Assembly: GCA_031258625.1 (NCBI GenBank)
Contig: JAIRMO010000150.1
Span: 1 to 10,780 of the forward strand
Reading direction: 5' to 3'
DNA from: Spirochaetaceae bacterium
GTDB lineage: Bacteria > Spirochaetota > Spirochaetia > Treponematales > Breznakiellaceae
DNA length: 10,780 nucleotides
The notes beneath the pieces were generated by a model. That model worked only from the letters and a program-made list of their open reading frames with translations, made no database searches and was not told where the DNA came from. A program made the translations under genes and the position numbers. This document shows, piece after piece, positions 1-6,919 of this stretch (positions are counted from its first letter, which is position 1; each line of letters begins with the position of its first letter).

Positions 1-798
1 GCCTTGGGGGTTTCTCAGGAGCCTTTTTTCAGCCCCCTTGGCCTGGACGGCATCCGAAACGCCACTATCAGCGCGGTCTCCACGTATCTTGATCCGCAGG
101 GCTTTATCACTATATTGAAATACACCCTCATGGCGGTTTTAACGATCCTGATGATTGCCTGCTTTACCCTGCTCCTGGAATCCCTCCTGACTAAGAGCGG
201 GGACCCGGTAAATGCCGGGACGGAACAGCCGCGGCCGGAACCGGAAAAAGAAACGGCCGCCCCCGGGGAGGAAGAAAAGAGTCCCCGCGGCCTCTATTCA
301 CCCTATGGTATAGGATGGGAAGACTACATCAGGGACCGGCTTTCGTCGGAACTCCGCCGCTGCACCACCGATCGACAGGATCTGGTTTTTATCATCATGG
401 AATTTAAAAATCCCGAAAAAATCAACGAGCAACTGTTTACTCAGTTTGTCGATGGGGCGGTAAAACATTTTACCAACCGGGACCTGATTTTTGAAAAAGG
501 ATACCGGGGTATTTCCGTTATTATCCCCCATGCCAATCTGGATCAGGGCCTTAAAAAATCCGAAATTTTTCACCATCAGATCCTGCAAAGCCTGTTCCCG
601 GGTTTCCCCAAAAAAGCGCTTTGTATCGGCCTCAGTTCCCGCATGGAAAGGATCATTGAGGCGGAACGACTTATCTTTGAGACCGAAAAGGCCTTAAAAA
701 AGGCCCTGGGGGATCCGGTATCCCCCGTGGTAGCCTTTAAAAGCGATCCGGCAAAATACCGGGCCTTTATTGCGTCACGAAATAAGAAAGGTCTCTAA
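1..798 (+). CDS. Membrane-anchored protein with degenerate GGDEF-like domain (possibly 5' partial)
   Basis: The frame is open from the first base; a TTG at position 4 is the first possible start, but the real start may lie outside the window. Counting from that TTG, residues about 40-62 form one hydrophobic membrane segment, followed by a Pro/Glu-rich linker (about 66-95) and a cytoplasmic domain. The domain follows the GGDEF pattern: an initial helix with RLSSELRRC, a strand LVFIIMEF, then EKGYRGISVIIP where active enzymes have RYGGDEFAVLLP, then CIGLSS and a closing helix EKALKKAL. The catalytic GGDEF signature is replaced by GYRGI (residues 166-170), so diguanylate cyclase activity is not expected. 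A binding or scaffold role at the membrane is an inference. The family assignment rests on pattern similarity only. The 3' end overlaps the convergent DUF4340 gene by 32 bp. Confidence 0.7.
   Translation, partial: ALGVSQEPFFSPLGLDGIRNATISAVSTYLDPQGFITILKYTLMAVLTILMIACFTLLLESLLTKSGDPVNAGTEQPRPEPEKETAAPGEEEKSPRGLYSPYGIGWEDYIRDRLSSELRRCTTDRQDLVFIIMEFKNPEKINEQLFTQFVDGAVKHFTNRDLIFEKGYRGISVIIPHANLDQGLKKSEIFHHQILQSLFPGFPKKALCIGLSSRMERIIEAERLIFETEKALKKALGDPVSPVVAFKSDPAKYRAFIASRNKKGL
686..726 (-). terminator. Tandem hairpins ending the leftward ABC operon
   Basis: Read leftward, the first hairpin has a 7-bp stem (722-726 plus 720-721 paired with 708-714) and a 5-nt loop. A second follows directly, with arms 700-705 and 690-695 (GGCCTT/AAGGCC), a TTTT loop, and TTTT after it (689-686). 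They lie 41-81 bp past the DUF4340 stop codon, inside the 3' coding end of the convergent GGDEF-like gene. The structure and T tracts are visible; termination function is inferred. Confidence 0.45.
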
Positions 799-1756
799 AA
801 ATACGGTTCATCGTCCATTCCGCGAGGGAATACACGTAGTCTGAACCGGAGGATAGGGCGGAACGGTTGCCTGACTCCAAGAGGGGGCCAATCCTGATGA
901 CCCGGGTCGTATTGTCCCCGATTTGCAGGGTGATCTGTCCTTCGGTAAAGACCGGATCCGAAGAATTGGGGGTAGAAACAAAATCCTCCCCTTCCGCTTC
1001 TACGACGGCCCGGATATACGATTCCACCTTATTCGTGTCCAGGGCTTCCCCATTTTCCCCTTCCCGGACCCAACCGGTCCCACTCCGGCTTAGGGTAAAA
1101 CCGGGGCCTTGGGGGCTTTCATCCTCCGGCTTTGCGGGAGGCGGGCTAAGGATAATCCGCTGAACCATATCGGCCCCCACCGGAGCGGTTTCGTTTTCCG
1201 GGAAAAGCCGAAGGTTGTACCAGGATGAGCGGGTGCCGGTAAGATACGAAGTGAGTTTGTTTTCCCCGGAACGGACCTCATCCTGGGCGCTTTTGCGGAG
1301 GTACACATCCTTGCCCGAGGCATCCCCCGCGCCGATGAGGAGGTCCAACAGGGGATAGGTCGTACCGGGACCGCCCCGGACGACGATCCGGGAGGCGTCT
1401 TTCTCCACAAGCCCCATCTTTTCATGGGCGGCCGCGGAAGAAGCCCTGAGGGGATACGCGGCTCTGGTTGAAAGGATCCGGAAAAGGTCTTCCATCCGGG
1501 ATTGTTTTGCCGGATATTCTCTCCCCTCATGGGAGACAAACCATCCGCCGCTGTTCCGTACCAGGGTAACCCCCTCACTTCCCTGATCTCGAATCTCCAC
1601 CCGCTCCGCCTGGTCTACCCATTTCGGCTCAAGCCAGACATAGGAGGCGTCCCGGGAATTGACCCGTTCCGGATCAAAAACCAACGTAGCGGCATATACC
1701 AACCCCAAAAGGCCGGTTAAAATCGAAAGGACCAATAATTTCTTTTTAAACACCAT
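767..1756 (-). CDS. DUF4340 domain protein of a Gld-type ABC cassette
   Basis: The 329-residue protein has an N-terminal membrane anchor (about residues 7-27, preceded by the basic KKK) and a long, probably extracytoplasmic, remainder. It resembles DUF4340 proteins, which are regularly encoded right after GldG-like proteins: there is an early stretch of the type VTLVRNSGGWFV, the typical 'compare side chain with backbone' pattern of this family, followed by repeated beta-rich segments. The start ATG is preceded by GGGAG about 7 nt upstream. The start overlaps the end of the gldG-like gene by 11 bp, so it is the last gene of the four-gene operon. Its molecular role is unknown; the genomic link says it works with the ABC transporter complex. 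The 3' end overlaps the convergent gene by 32 bp. Confidence 0.8.
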   Translation of the reverse strand: MVFKKKLLVLSILTGLLGLVYAATLVFDPERVNSRDASYVWLEPKWVDQAERVEIRDQGSEGVTLVRNSGGWFVSHEGREYPAKQSRMEDLFRILSTRAAYPLRASSAAAHEKMGLVEKDASRIVVRGGPGTTYPLLDLLIGAGDASGKDVYLRKSAQDEVRSGENKLTSYLTGTRSSWYNLRLFPENETAPVGADMVQRIILSPPPAKPEDESPQGPGFTLSRSGTGWVREGENGEALDTNKVESYIRAVVEAEGEDFVSTPNSSDPVFTEGQITLQIGDNTTRVIRIGPLLESGNRSALSSGSDYVYSLAEWTMNRIFRDLSYFVTQ

Positions 1757-3362
1757 CGGAAAGCTCCCTTCCTTTAGTTTTTCCCCGTCTTTTAAGACTT
1801 CTGACTATACCCAATACCACAACCCCCAGGGGAATGATCCCTACGTTGAGGATCTGGCTGAACCGCATGGCCTTGAGCCGTTTTTCAGGATCGAGGATCC
1901 GGTCAAGCCGTCCTGCCTGGGATTGCCGATTCCTGATACCAATGATATCATCATCGCTTCCAAGCCAGTCCGTGGTTTTAAGCATAAAATCAAGGTTCTG
2001 TATACCCTGGCCCTGGGTCATTTGAACGAGGGTCGTGGCCAGATCGCTATCCCCAATAACCACTATCCGGGAATCCCGGGCCGCCGCCGGAAGATCCGGT
2101 AATTCCTCCCCGGAACCTTCCCGGATCGGCTTCGGCTTATCCCTGAACCAACCGGGAAATCTCCCCGAAAGGGCCACGGCGAGATTTTTAGTTCCCCGGG
2201 TATCGGGTTCCTCCCTTTCAAAGAGGTAACCGGTTTCGGGATTCGCGGAAAAGTCTTTGGTCATAAGCCAGGCGTCGGGGGTCGTGGACAAGAGGATCTC
2301 CCCCTCCACCGATTCGGGGGGGCTTAAGTCTATGGGGCTCGCCCAAAAAAGATCGACCCCCGCGAATCCCGAGGTAATGGGGTGTTTGGCATTGCCGTTT
2401 TCCGCCAATACCCCTATCCAATGGGGGTAACGGATTATCCTGAATTGTATGGATCCGTTGGGGGCGGCGGTTTGGTATTGGAGGGTCAGGGCGGAACGAT
2501 CCAGGACCATTTCGGGCCGTACCGCGGCGCCGTAGGATGAAATCATGGCAAGCAGGCCGCCGTCGGTTTTTTCCCGCACCTCCAGGCTGTTTTTGGAATC
2601 CACAAAAACCCCTTCCAGGGCAAAAAGAACCTTCCCCCCGTTCTGAATATACCGGTCTATGCGGTAGAGGGCCCATTCATCCAGTTCCTCCACCCCCCCC
2701 AACACCAGAAGAACCGGCAGGGCGTCGCTTATCTCTTCCCCGGGGCTTAACACCCTGACCCGATACCCGGATTGGGTAAAAACCTGCTCCAGATACCCGT
2801 AGTCCGAGGCCCACTGTTTATCCGCGTCCCCGACTAAAACCCCCACTTCCCTTCCGGTCTCCCGGATCATGGAGCGGATCCGGGAACTTAAATCGTACTC
2901 CAGGGTATCCAGGGAGAACACCCAGGGTAATACTTCAGCCTGATCCAGATATTCGATCACAATTCCCGTATATACGGTGGAAAAGGTGGCTTCGTCCTGC
3001 TCTACGCTCTGGATCTGCCGGCTCTGAATCCCCATTTGCTCCACCGCCTGAACCATCCCGGTCTTCGCGGGATCCCGCCGGGTAAACCGGATTTTGCCCC
3101 GGGAGTAGGCCGCGTATTCCCGGAGCAGATCCTCAATTTCCCCGGGCATGGGATGAATGGCGGAGAGTTTGTCCGATACATAATAGGTGATCCGCAACTG
3201 GTCGGGAATTTCCCGGGAAAGGCTCCGGGAAACCGGGGAAATGGTGTAGGCATTGTTTTTGGTTAAATCCAGGCGGAACCATACCCGCCGGCTTAACAAT
3301 AAACCCAGAACCAGGGCGATGACGGATATAAGGGTCAGAATCCAGGTTTGTCTTTGAGTCAT
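1746..3362 (-). CDS. GldG-like ABC transporter auxiliary protein
   Basis: This 538-residue protein has an N-terminal membrane helix (about 7-25), the characteristic following stretch FRLDLTKNNAYTISPVS (about 29-45), a large extracytoplasmic region and a C-terminal helix (about 504-521) ending in a basic cytoplasmic tail (KRRGK). This is the layout of GldG / ABC-type auxiliary proteins (PF09822 family), named for the gliding-motility proteins of Flavobacterium. The start is supported by GGAGG 6 nt before the ATG and by a 3-bp gap from the permease stop. Position between permease and DUF4340 genes indicates a subunit of the same membrane complex. Gliding is not implied: this cassette is common in non-gliding bacteria, where its substrate is unknown. 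Confidence 0.87.
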   Translation of the reverse strand: MTQRQTWILTLISVIALVLGLLLSRRVWFRLDLTKNNAYTISPVSRSLSREIPDQLRITYYVSDKLSAIHPMPGEIEDLLREYAAYSRGKIRFTRRDPAKTGMVQAVEQMGIQSRQIQSVEQDEATFSTVYTGIVIEYLDQAEVLPWVFSLDTLEYDLSSRIRSMIRETGREVGVLVGDADKQWASDYGYLEQVFTQSGYRVRVLSPGEEISDALPVLLVLGGVEELDEWALYRIDRYIQNGGKVLFALEGVFVDSKNSLEVREKTDGGLLAMISSYGAAVRPEMVLDRSALTLQYQTAAPNGSIQFRIIRYPHWIGVLAENGNAKHPITSGFAGVDLFWASPIDLSPPESVEGEILLSTTPDAWLMTKDFSANPETGYLFEREEPDTRGTKNLAVALSGRFPGWFRDKPKPIREGSGEELPDLPAAARDSRIVVIGDSDLATTLVQMTQGQGIQNLDFMLKTTDWLGSDDDIIGIRNRQSQAGRLDRILDPEKRLKAMRFSQILNVGIIPLGVVVLGIVRSLKRRGKTKGRELSDGV

Positions 3363-3365
3363 CCC

Positions 3366-4100
3366 CTACCTCCACTTCCTGAAAATTAACACCCGGGTGT
3401 TAAGAAATAAAAACAACACCGTGGTAAGAATGAAAAAAGCCAGATCCCGGGTGTCGATGAGCCCCTTGGAAAAACTTTCAAAATGGAAGGACAGGGAAAT
3501 AAAGTTGAGGGCCTCCGTAAGCCCCAGGGGAAGGTTGAAGGTCATGGCGAACTGGCTGATCAGCATCACCACGAGGAGTACCACGGCGCTCCCCAGGAAG
3601 GCGCCGGCCTGATTTTTCGACAAGGATGACAGAAAAAGCCCCAGGGCGGTGGCGGACGCTCCCAAGAGGAAGGTCCCGGCATATTCCCCCAGAATAACCC
3701 CGACATCAAAAAACCCAAGGGGGAAAAGGCTCAAGGGCACCGGGATGGTAAGGGCCATAAACAGGATCAATACGGCAAGGGAGGAAAAAAATTTCCCCAG
3801 TACCAGATCCCATTCGGAAAAGGGCATGGTCAGGAGGATTTCCACAGTCCCCAGCTTCCGTTCCTCCGCCCAGCTTTTCATGGTGATCACCGGGATCACC
3901 AGGATAAAGACCAGGGGGAAGGCCTCAAAAAAAGGCCGCAGCGTCGCGGTATTCATAGAAAAAAAACGCTGGAGATAAAAAAACCACAGGGAGGTAAAGA
4001 GGAGAAAAAACACCCCGATTCCATAAAAGGCCGGAGAAATACTGTAGGAATAGATCTCTTTTCTCGCCAACGCAAGGGCTTTGTAGGGCAGGTACTTCAT
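3366..4100 (-). CDS. ABC-2 type permease, GldF-like
   Basis: The 244-residue integral membrane protein has about six hydrophobic segments (near 25-44, 60-75, 103-128, 135-158, 167-187 and 219-239). Between the second and third is the conserved coupling segment EERKLGTVEILLTMPFSEWD (79-98), a hallmark of ABC-2 permeases, which contacts the ATPase. Its ATG overlaps the ATPase stop in an ATGA arrangement (4 bp), and AAGGA lies 8 nt upstream of the ATG, so translation is probably coupled. With the ATPase it should form the transmembrane core of the complex. Substrate and direction of transport cannot be told from sequence. Confidence 0.9.
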   Translation of the reverse strand: MKYLPYKALALARKEIYSYSISPAFYGIGVFFLLFTSLWFFYLQRFFSMNTATLRPFFEAFPLVFILVIPVITMKSWAEERKLGTVEILLTMPFSEWDLVLGKFFSSLAVLILFMALTIPVPLSLFPLGFFDVGVILGEYAGTFLLGASATALGLFLSSLSKNQAGAFLGSAVVLLVVMLISQFAMTFNLPLGLTEALNFISLSFHFESFSKGLIDTRDLAFFILTTVLFLFLNTRVLIFRKWR

Positions 4101-5077
4101 GGCTGGGATCCTTCTTCGCTGGTTAGTTTTACAAAAATATCTTCAAGGCTGAGCCGCTTCCGGTCCATCCTGAGAATTTTAAACCCCCGGGAAACCGCCC
4201 AGTCAAAGATCCGCTCCCCGTCGGTCCATTCGGACTGCGGCAATTCGGCCCCCGGATCCCGGGCGGGAAGAAAAAAGCTTATGGTAACCGTACCCTCGGG
4301 ACCGTCGCTGATACTATCCGGTTTAATATCCCCTTCGGGAAGGCCGAGCCCGTCCCGTGAGAGGGCGGTATCCATCCCTTTGAGGACCAATTCCCAGGTG
4401 TCCCCTCCCTTCATGGACCCGGCGATTTCTTCGGGTTTGCCCTGGGCGGCGATCCTGCCCTCGTTGAGGATGAGTACCCGGGAGCAAACCGCCTCAACTT
4501 CCTGCAAAATATGGGTGGAAAGGATAACGGTTTTCCGCTTCCCCAACTCCGTGATAAGGCCCCGGATCTCGATGATCTGGTTTGGATCCAGCCCGGAAGT
4601 GGGCTCGTCCAGGATGAGGATGGGGGGATCGTGGAGGATGGCCTGGGCAAGCCCCACCCGCTGCTTATAGCCCTTGGAGAGGGTCTCGGTCTTTTTCCCC
4701 ATCACCGGGCGGAGCCCGCAGGCATCCAGGGCGGAGTGGATCTTGTCCTTTTGCTCCCCCCGGGGGATGAGCCGGGCCTGGGCAATAAACGTAAGGTACT
4801 CCAGGGGGGTGAGATCCCCGTAAAGGGGGACGCTTTCGGGGAGGTACCCGATGCGGCTCTTTACCCCCACGGGATCGTCCTGGACGGAAATACCATCCAC
4901 CAAAGCCGTTCCCCCCGAAGGAAAATGATACCCCGTGAGGATCTTCATGATGGTGGTTTTTCCCGCCCCATTGGGTCCGAGAAAGCCCAGGACCTGATCC
5001 TTACCCACTGAAAAGGATACGTCCTTTACCGCTTCCACCGAACCGTACCGTTTGGTAAGGCTGTCTACTTCAATCAT
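4097..5077 (-). CDS. ABC transporter ATP-binding protein, GldA-like
   Basis: The protein has 326 residues when started at MIEVDSLTKRYG. It shows Walker A GPNGAGKT (34-41), an ABC signature in the LSKGYKQR form (133-140), Walker B ILILDEP (153-159), D-loop SGLD (161-164) and the H-loop histidine (189). The LSKGY variant is usual in the CcmA/GldA-type branch. About 100 C-terminal residues form an accessory domain. I chose the ATG at 5077 because the family begins there. That ATG has no Shine-Dalgarno but lies just after a promoter. An in-frame GTG at 5116 has a strong purine-rich GGAGGAGG before it and would add 13 hydrophobic residues; a further in-frame ATG is at 5155. This is the first gene of the four-gene operon and supplies energy for the complex. 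Confidence 0.9.
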   Translation of the reverse strand: MIEVDSLTKRYGSVEAVKDVSFSVGKDQVLGFLGPNGAGKTTIMKILTGYHFPSGGTALVDGISVQDDPVGVKSRIGYLPESVPLYGDLTPLEYLTFIAQARLIPRGEQKDKIHSALDACGLRPVMGKKTETLSKGYKQRVGLAQAILHDPPILILDEPTSGLDPNQIIEIRGLITELGKRKTVILSTHILQEVEAVCSRVLILNEGRIAAQGKPEEIAGSMKGGDTWELVLKGMDTALSRDGLGLPEGDIKPDSISDGPEGTVTISFFLPARDPGAELPQSEWTDGERIFDWAVSRGFKILRMDRKRLSLEDIFVKLTSEEGSQP

Positions 5078-5084
5078 ACTGATG

Positions 5085-5113
5085 TATATATAAAAAATTT
5101 TCAAAAAAATCAA
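5085..5113 (-). promoter_or_regulatory. Sigma70-like promoter of the ABC operon
   Basis: Read leftward, TTGATT (5113-5108) and TATATA (5090-5085) are separated by exactly 17 bp in an AT-rich patch. The expected transcription start is around 5079-5077, that is, at or within a few bases of the ATPase ATG, which suggests a leaderless message. The boxes are visible; promoter use is inferred. Confidence 0.5.
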
Positions 5114-5122
5114 CACACCCTT

Positions 5123-5133
5123 CCCCCTCCTCC
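5123..5133 (-). promoter_or_regulatory. Strong Shine-Dalgarno-like tract before an alternative ATPase start
   Basis: The leftward strand reads GGAGGAGGGGG here, about 9 nt before an in-frame GTG (5116-5114) and 12 nt before a TTG (5113-5111). It would serve only a transcript that starts upstream of 5133, so it conflicts with the promoter at 5085-5113. It marks an unresolved start choice for the ABC ATPase. Confidence 0.35.
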
Positions 5134-5149
5134 ATAGGGGGCCGGCGGG

Positions 5150-5169
5150 CGCCAAAATGGCGTTTTTTT
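5150..5169 (+). other. Small palindrome followed by seven T
   Basis: CGCCA (5150-5154) and TGGCG (5158-5162) form a 5-bp inverted repeat with a 3-nt spacer, followed rightward by TTTTTTT (5163-5169). It has the form of a weak rightward terminator, but no rightward gene is known upstream of it. It could instead be a protein-binding site upstream of the leftward ABC promoter. Confidence 0.3.
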
Positions 5170-5179
5170 GAATTTTCTA

Positions 5180-5208
5180 TTGAGTTCCGGGCTCTCCTTT
5201 CGTATATT
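5180..5208 (+). promoter_or_regulatory. Rightward promoter-like sequence
   Basis: TTGAGT (5180-5185) and TATATT (5203-5208) are separated by exactly 17 bp. A transcript would start near 5215 and run antisense into the 3' end of the kinase gene. No established rightward gene follows, so this is either an antisense promoter, a small-ORF promoter or a chance match in AT-rich DNA. Confidence 0.3.
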
Positions 5209-5233
5209 TCAGTATAGAGGTGAAGTCGTATGG

Positions 5234-5267
5234 AAAAGGGCCGGGGAGTTACCTCCCCGGAGCCCCC
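5234..5267 (-). terminator. Intrinsic terminator of the polyol-phosphate operon
   Basis: A perfect 8-bp GC-rich stem (5241-5248 with 5253-5260) is closed, in the leftward RNA, by a GUAA loop of the GNRA type. After a short CCC it is followed by UUUU (5237-5234). CCC/GGG flanks (5263-5267 with 5238-5240) can extend the stem past a 2-nt bulge. It begins about 40 bp beyond the kinase stop codon. Confidence 0.6.
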
Positions 5268-5306
5268 ACAGACCCGGACGCGGCCTTGTGGCGCAAGGGT
5301 TTCCCC

Positions 5307-6857
5307 TTACACTTTGTTTATAATCCCGTCGATCCGCTGGTACAGGGGGGAGAGCCTCACAAAAACTTTCTTGAAGACCTCCTCGTAGAGTTCCTCGTAG
5401 ATCCTGTGTTCCCGGAGGTCGGGGAGGAATTCGTCCCGGATGTGTACCATGGCCTTGATACCCTCTTCGTAGGAAGCAAATAACCCCAGGGATTTAAAGG
5501 CCACTATGGAGGAGCCGATGCCGGTAACTTCGTGGGTTTGGGTGCGGTATACCGGGATGCCGAACATGGCGGCGGTGATCCGGCAGATTTCATCGCTCTG
5601 GCTGCCGCCGCCGGCCACGTAGAGCCCGGTGATCTTCAGGCGGCCCCGTTTTTCCATGCCCCGCAGCCCCTCCATGAGGGCGAAGTTGATCCCCTCGATG
5701 ATGGCCCGGTACAGGTGGATCCGGGTGTGTACGTCGGAAAAGCCGATGACCGAGCCCTTGGCAAAGGGCATATCGACCCCCGGGGTAAAGTAGGGCTGCA
5801 TAATGAGGCCCTCGCAGCCGGGTTTGATTTCGTTCAAACGCCGGTTCAACAATTCCTCCGCGGGGATCCCCAGGTCCCGGGCCTCGGCCGTCTCCTTGGC
5901 GGCGAATTCCCGCTTGAACCAGGAGAGGAGCCAGTAACCCCGGTATATCTCGACTTCCGGGTTATAGTAGCCCGGGACCACCGCGGGATAGGCGGGCATA
6001 TAGGGCAGGGGCTCCAGGTAGTTCCGGGTGGAGAGCTGCACCGTCGCGGTGGTCCCGAAGCTCAGGGCGGCCTTCTCGGCGCTGAGGCAGGAGAGCCCCA
6101 GGGTTTCGCAGCCCTTGTCGCTCCCGCAGGCGATCAGGGGCAGCCCCGGGGGGATGCCCGTTTCCTCCGCGGCCCGTGGGGAGATGCCGCCCATCACCGT
6201 GCCGGGTTCCACCAGGTCAAAGAGCTTGTCATCGGATACCGCGAAGATCATCCGCCGGAAATCCCGGGGCCGCATCCATCTCCGGATTCGGGAATCAAAG
6301 GGGATGTGGCCGATGATGCTCGCCGTGGAGTCCAGGAGCTTCCCGCATAATTTGTAGGTAAGCCAGGTGGAGATAAACACGAATTTGCGGGTTTCTTTCC
6401 ACAGATCCCCCTCGTTTTCCGCGATCCAGTTGCAGGCGCTGATCCGGCGCTGGAGGGCGACCCCCTCGCTCATCCCCGCCAATTTCAGGGACAACTCCGT
6501 CAGGGGGGGCAGGGGCTGGAGACGCTCCGCCTTCCGGTCGTCCAGCCAGAGAATCACGTCCCGCAGGGGTTTGTAGCCCCCGTCCAGACAGAGGCAGGTG
6601 TCCCGGATAGTGGAACAGGTTACGGCGATGATATCCCCCCACCGGCCGCCGGCCTGCTCCCGCAAGGCCCGGCTCGTTTCGCAGAGGCTTTCCCAGTAGA
6701 ATTCGGGCCGCTGCTCCGCCCACCCCGGCTGTTTGGAAACGTAGGGCCGCTCGTAGATTTTTTGGGCCTTATGGACTATCCCGCCCCGGGAGTCCACCAA
6801 CAAAGCCCGGGCGCTCTGGGTTCCCATGTCAAAGGTCAATACTAAAGGCTCGCTCAT
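5307..6857 (-). CDS. FGGY-family carbohydrate/polyol kinase
   Basis: The 516-residue protein has the two-domain FGGY fold: an N-terminal phosphate loop DMGTQSARALLVD (10-22), PGWAEQRPEFYW (44-55), the WLDDRKAER segment (104-112), catalytic-base region CGSDKGCETLG with Asp247, then SFGTTATV (266-273) and the C-terminal VAGGGSQSDEICR (414-426). These motifs support ATP-dependent phosphorylation of a sugar or polyol. Typical glycerol kinase has a SNQRET-type segment and a W-x-D-x-R motif; here the matching places read TCSTIRDTC (80-88) and WLDDR. The PGWAEQ stretch is more like xylulokinase relatives. The gene lies 62 bp after the DUF1667 gene, with a GGGGG ribosome site 5 nt before the ATG, and ends the operon. 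Context (GlpA-like dehydrogenase) favours glycerol or another short polyol; the substrate is not proven. Confidence 0.88.
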   Translation of the reverse strand: MSEPLVLTFDMGTQSARALLVDSRGGIVHKAQKIYERPYVSKQPGWAEQRPEFYWESLCETSRALREQAGGRWGDIIAVTCSTIRDTCLCLDGGYKPLRDVILWLDDRKAERLQPLPPLTELSLKLAGMSEGVALQRRISACNWIAENEGDLWKETRKFVFISTWLTYKLCGKLLDSTASIIGHIPFDSRIRRWMRPRDFRRMIFAVSDDKLFDLVEPGTVMGGISPRAAEETGIPPGLPLIACGSDKGCETLGLSCLSAEKAALSFGTTATVQLSTRNYLEPLPYMPAYPAVVPGYYNPEVEIYRGYWLLSWFKREFAAKETAEARDLGIPAEELLNRRLNEIKPGCEGLIMQPYFTPGVDMPFAKGSVIGFSDVHTRIHLYRAIIEGINFALMEGLRGMEKRGRLKITGLYVAGGGSQSDEICRITAAMFGIPVYRTQTHEVTGIGSSIVAFKSLGLFASYEEGIKAMVHIRDEFLPDLREHRIYEELYEEVFKKVFVRLSPLYQRIDGIINKV

Positions 6858-6919
6858 ATTTCCCCCTTCATTGGACTTGTCCGAGACCCCCCCGGTTCCC
6901 CGGAACTACAAACTACGAT

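Noticed and set aside
700..3100. Frequent GGATCC/CCGG-type words as possible repeated sites
   Set aside because: They fall in frame with Arg CGG and Asp/Ile codons and show no fixed spacing; codon bias explains them.
5220..5483. Rightward GTG-started frame of 87 codons over the kinase 3' end
   Set aside because: The GTG overlaps the ribosome-site-like GAGGTG itself and the frame is mostly antisense to the kinase; if anything is translated rightward, the ATG at 5230 in another frame is better placed.
5532..6350. Long rightward open frame (about 272 codons) opposite the kinase gene
   Set aside because: It is antisense to a clear FGGY kinase, with low-complexity Gly/Pro-rich translation. Open frames of this kind are expected opposite GC-rich genes.
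6858..6919. Small inverted repeat (GTTC...GAAC) in the DUF1667-kinase gap as a terminator or promoter
   Set aside because: The stem is only 4-5 bp with a very short loop, there is no T tract and there are no good promoter boxes; the gap is better seen as an intra-operon spacer.
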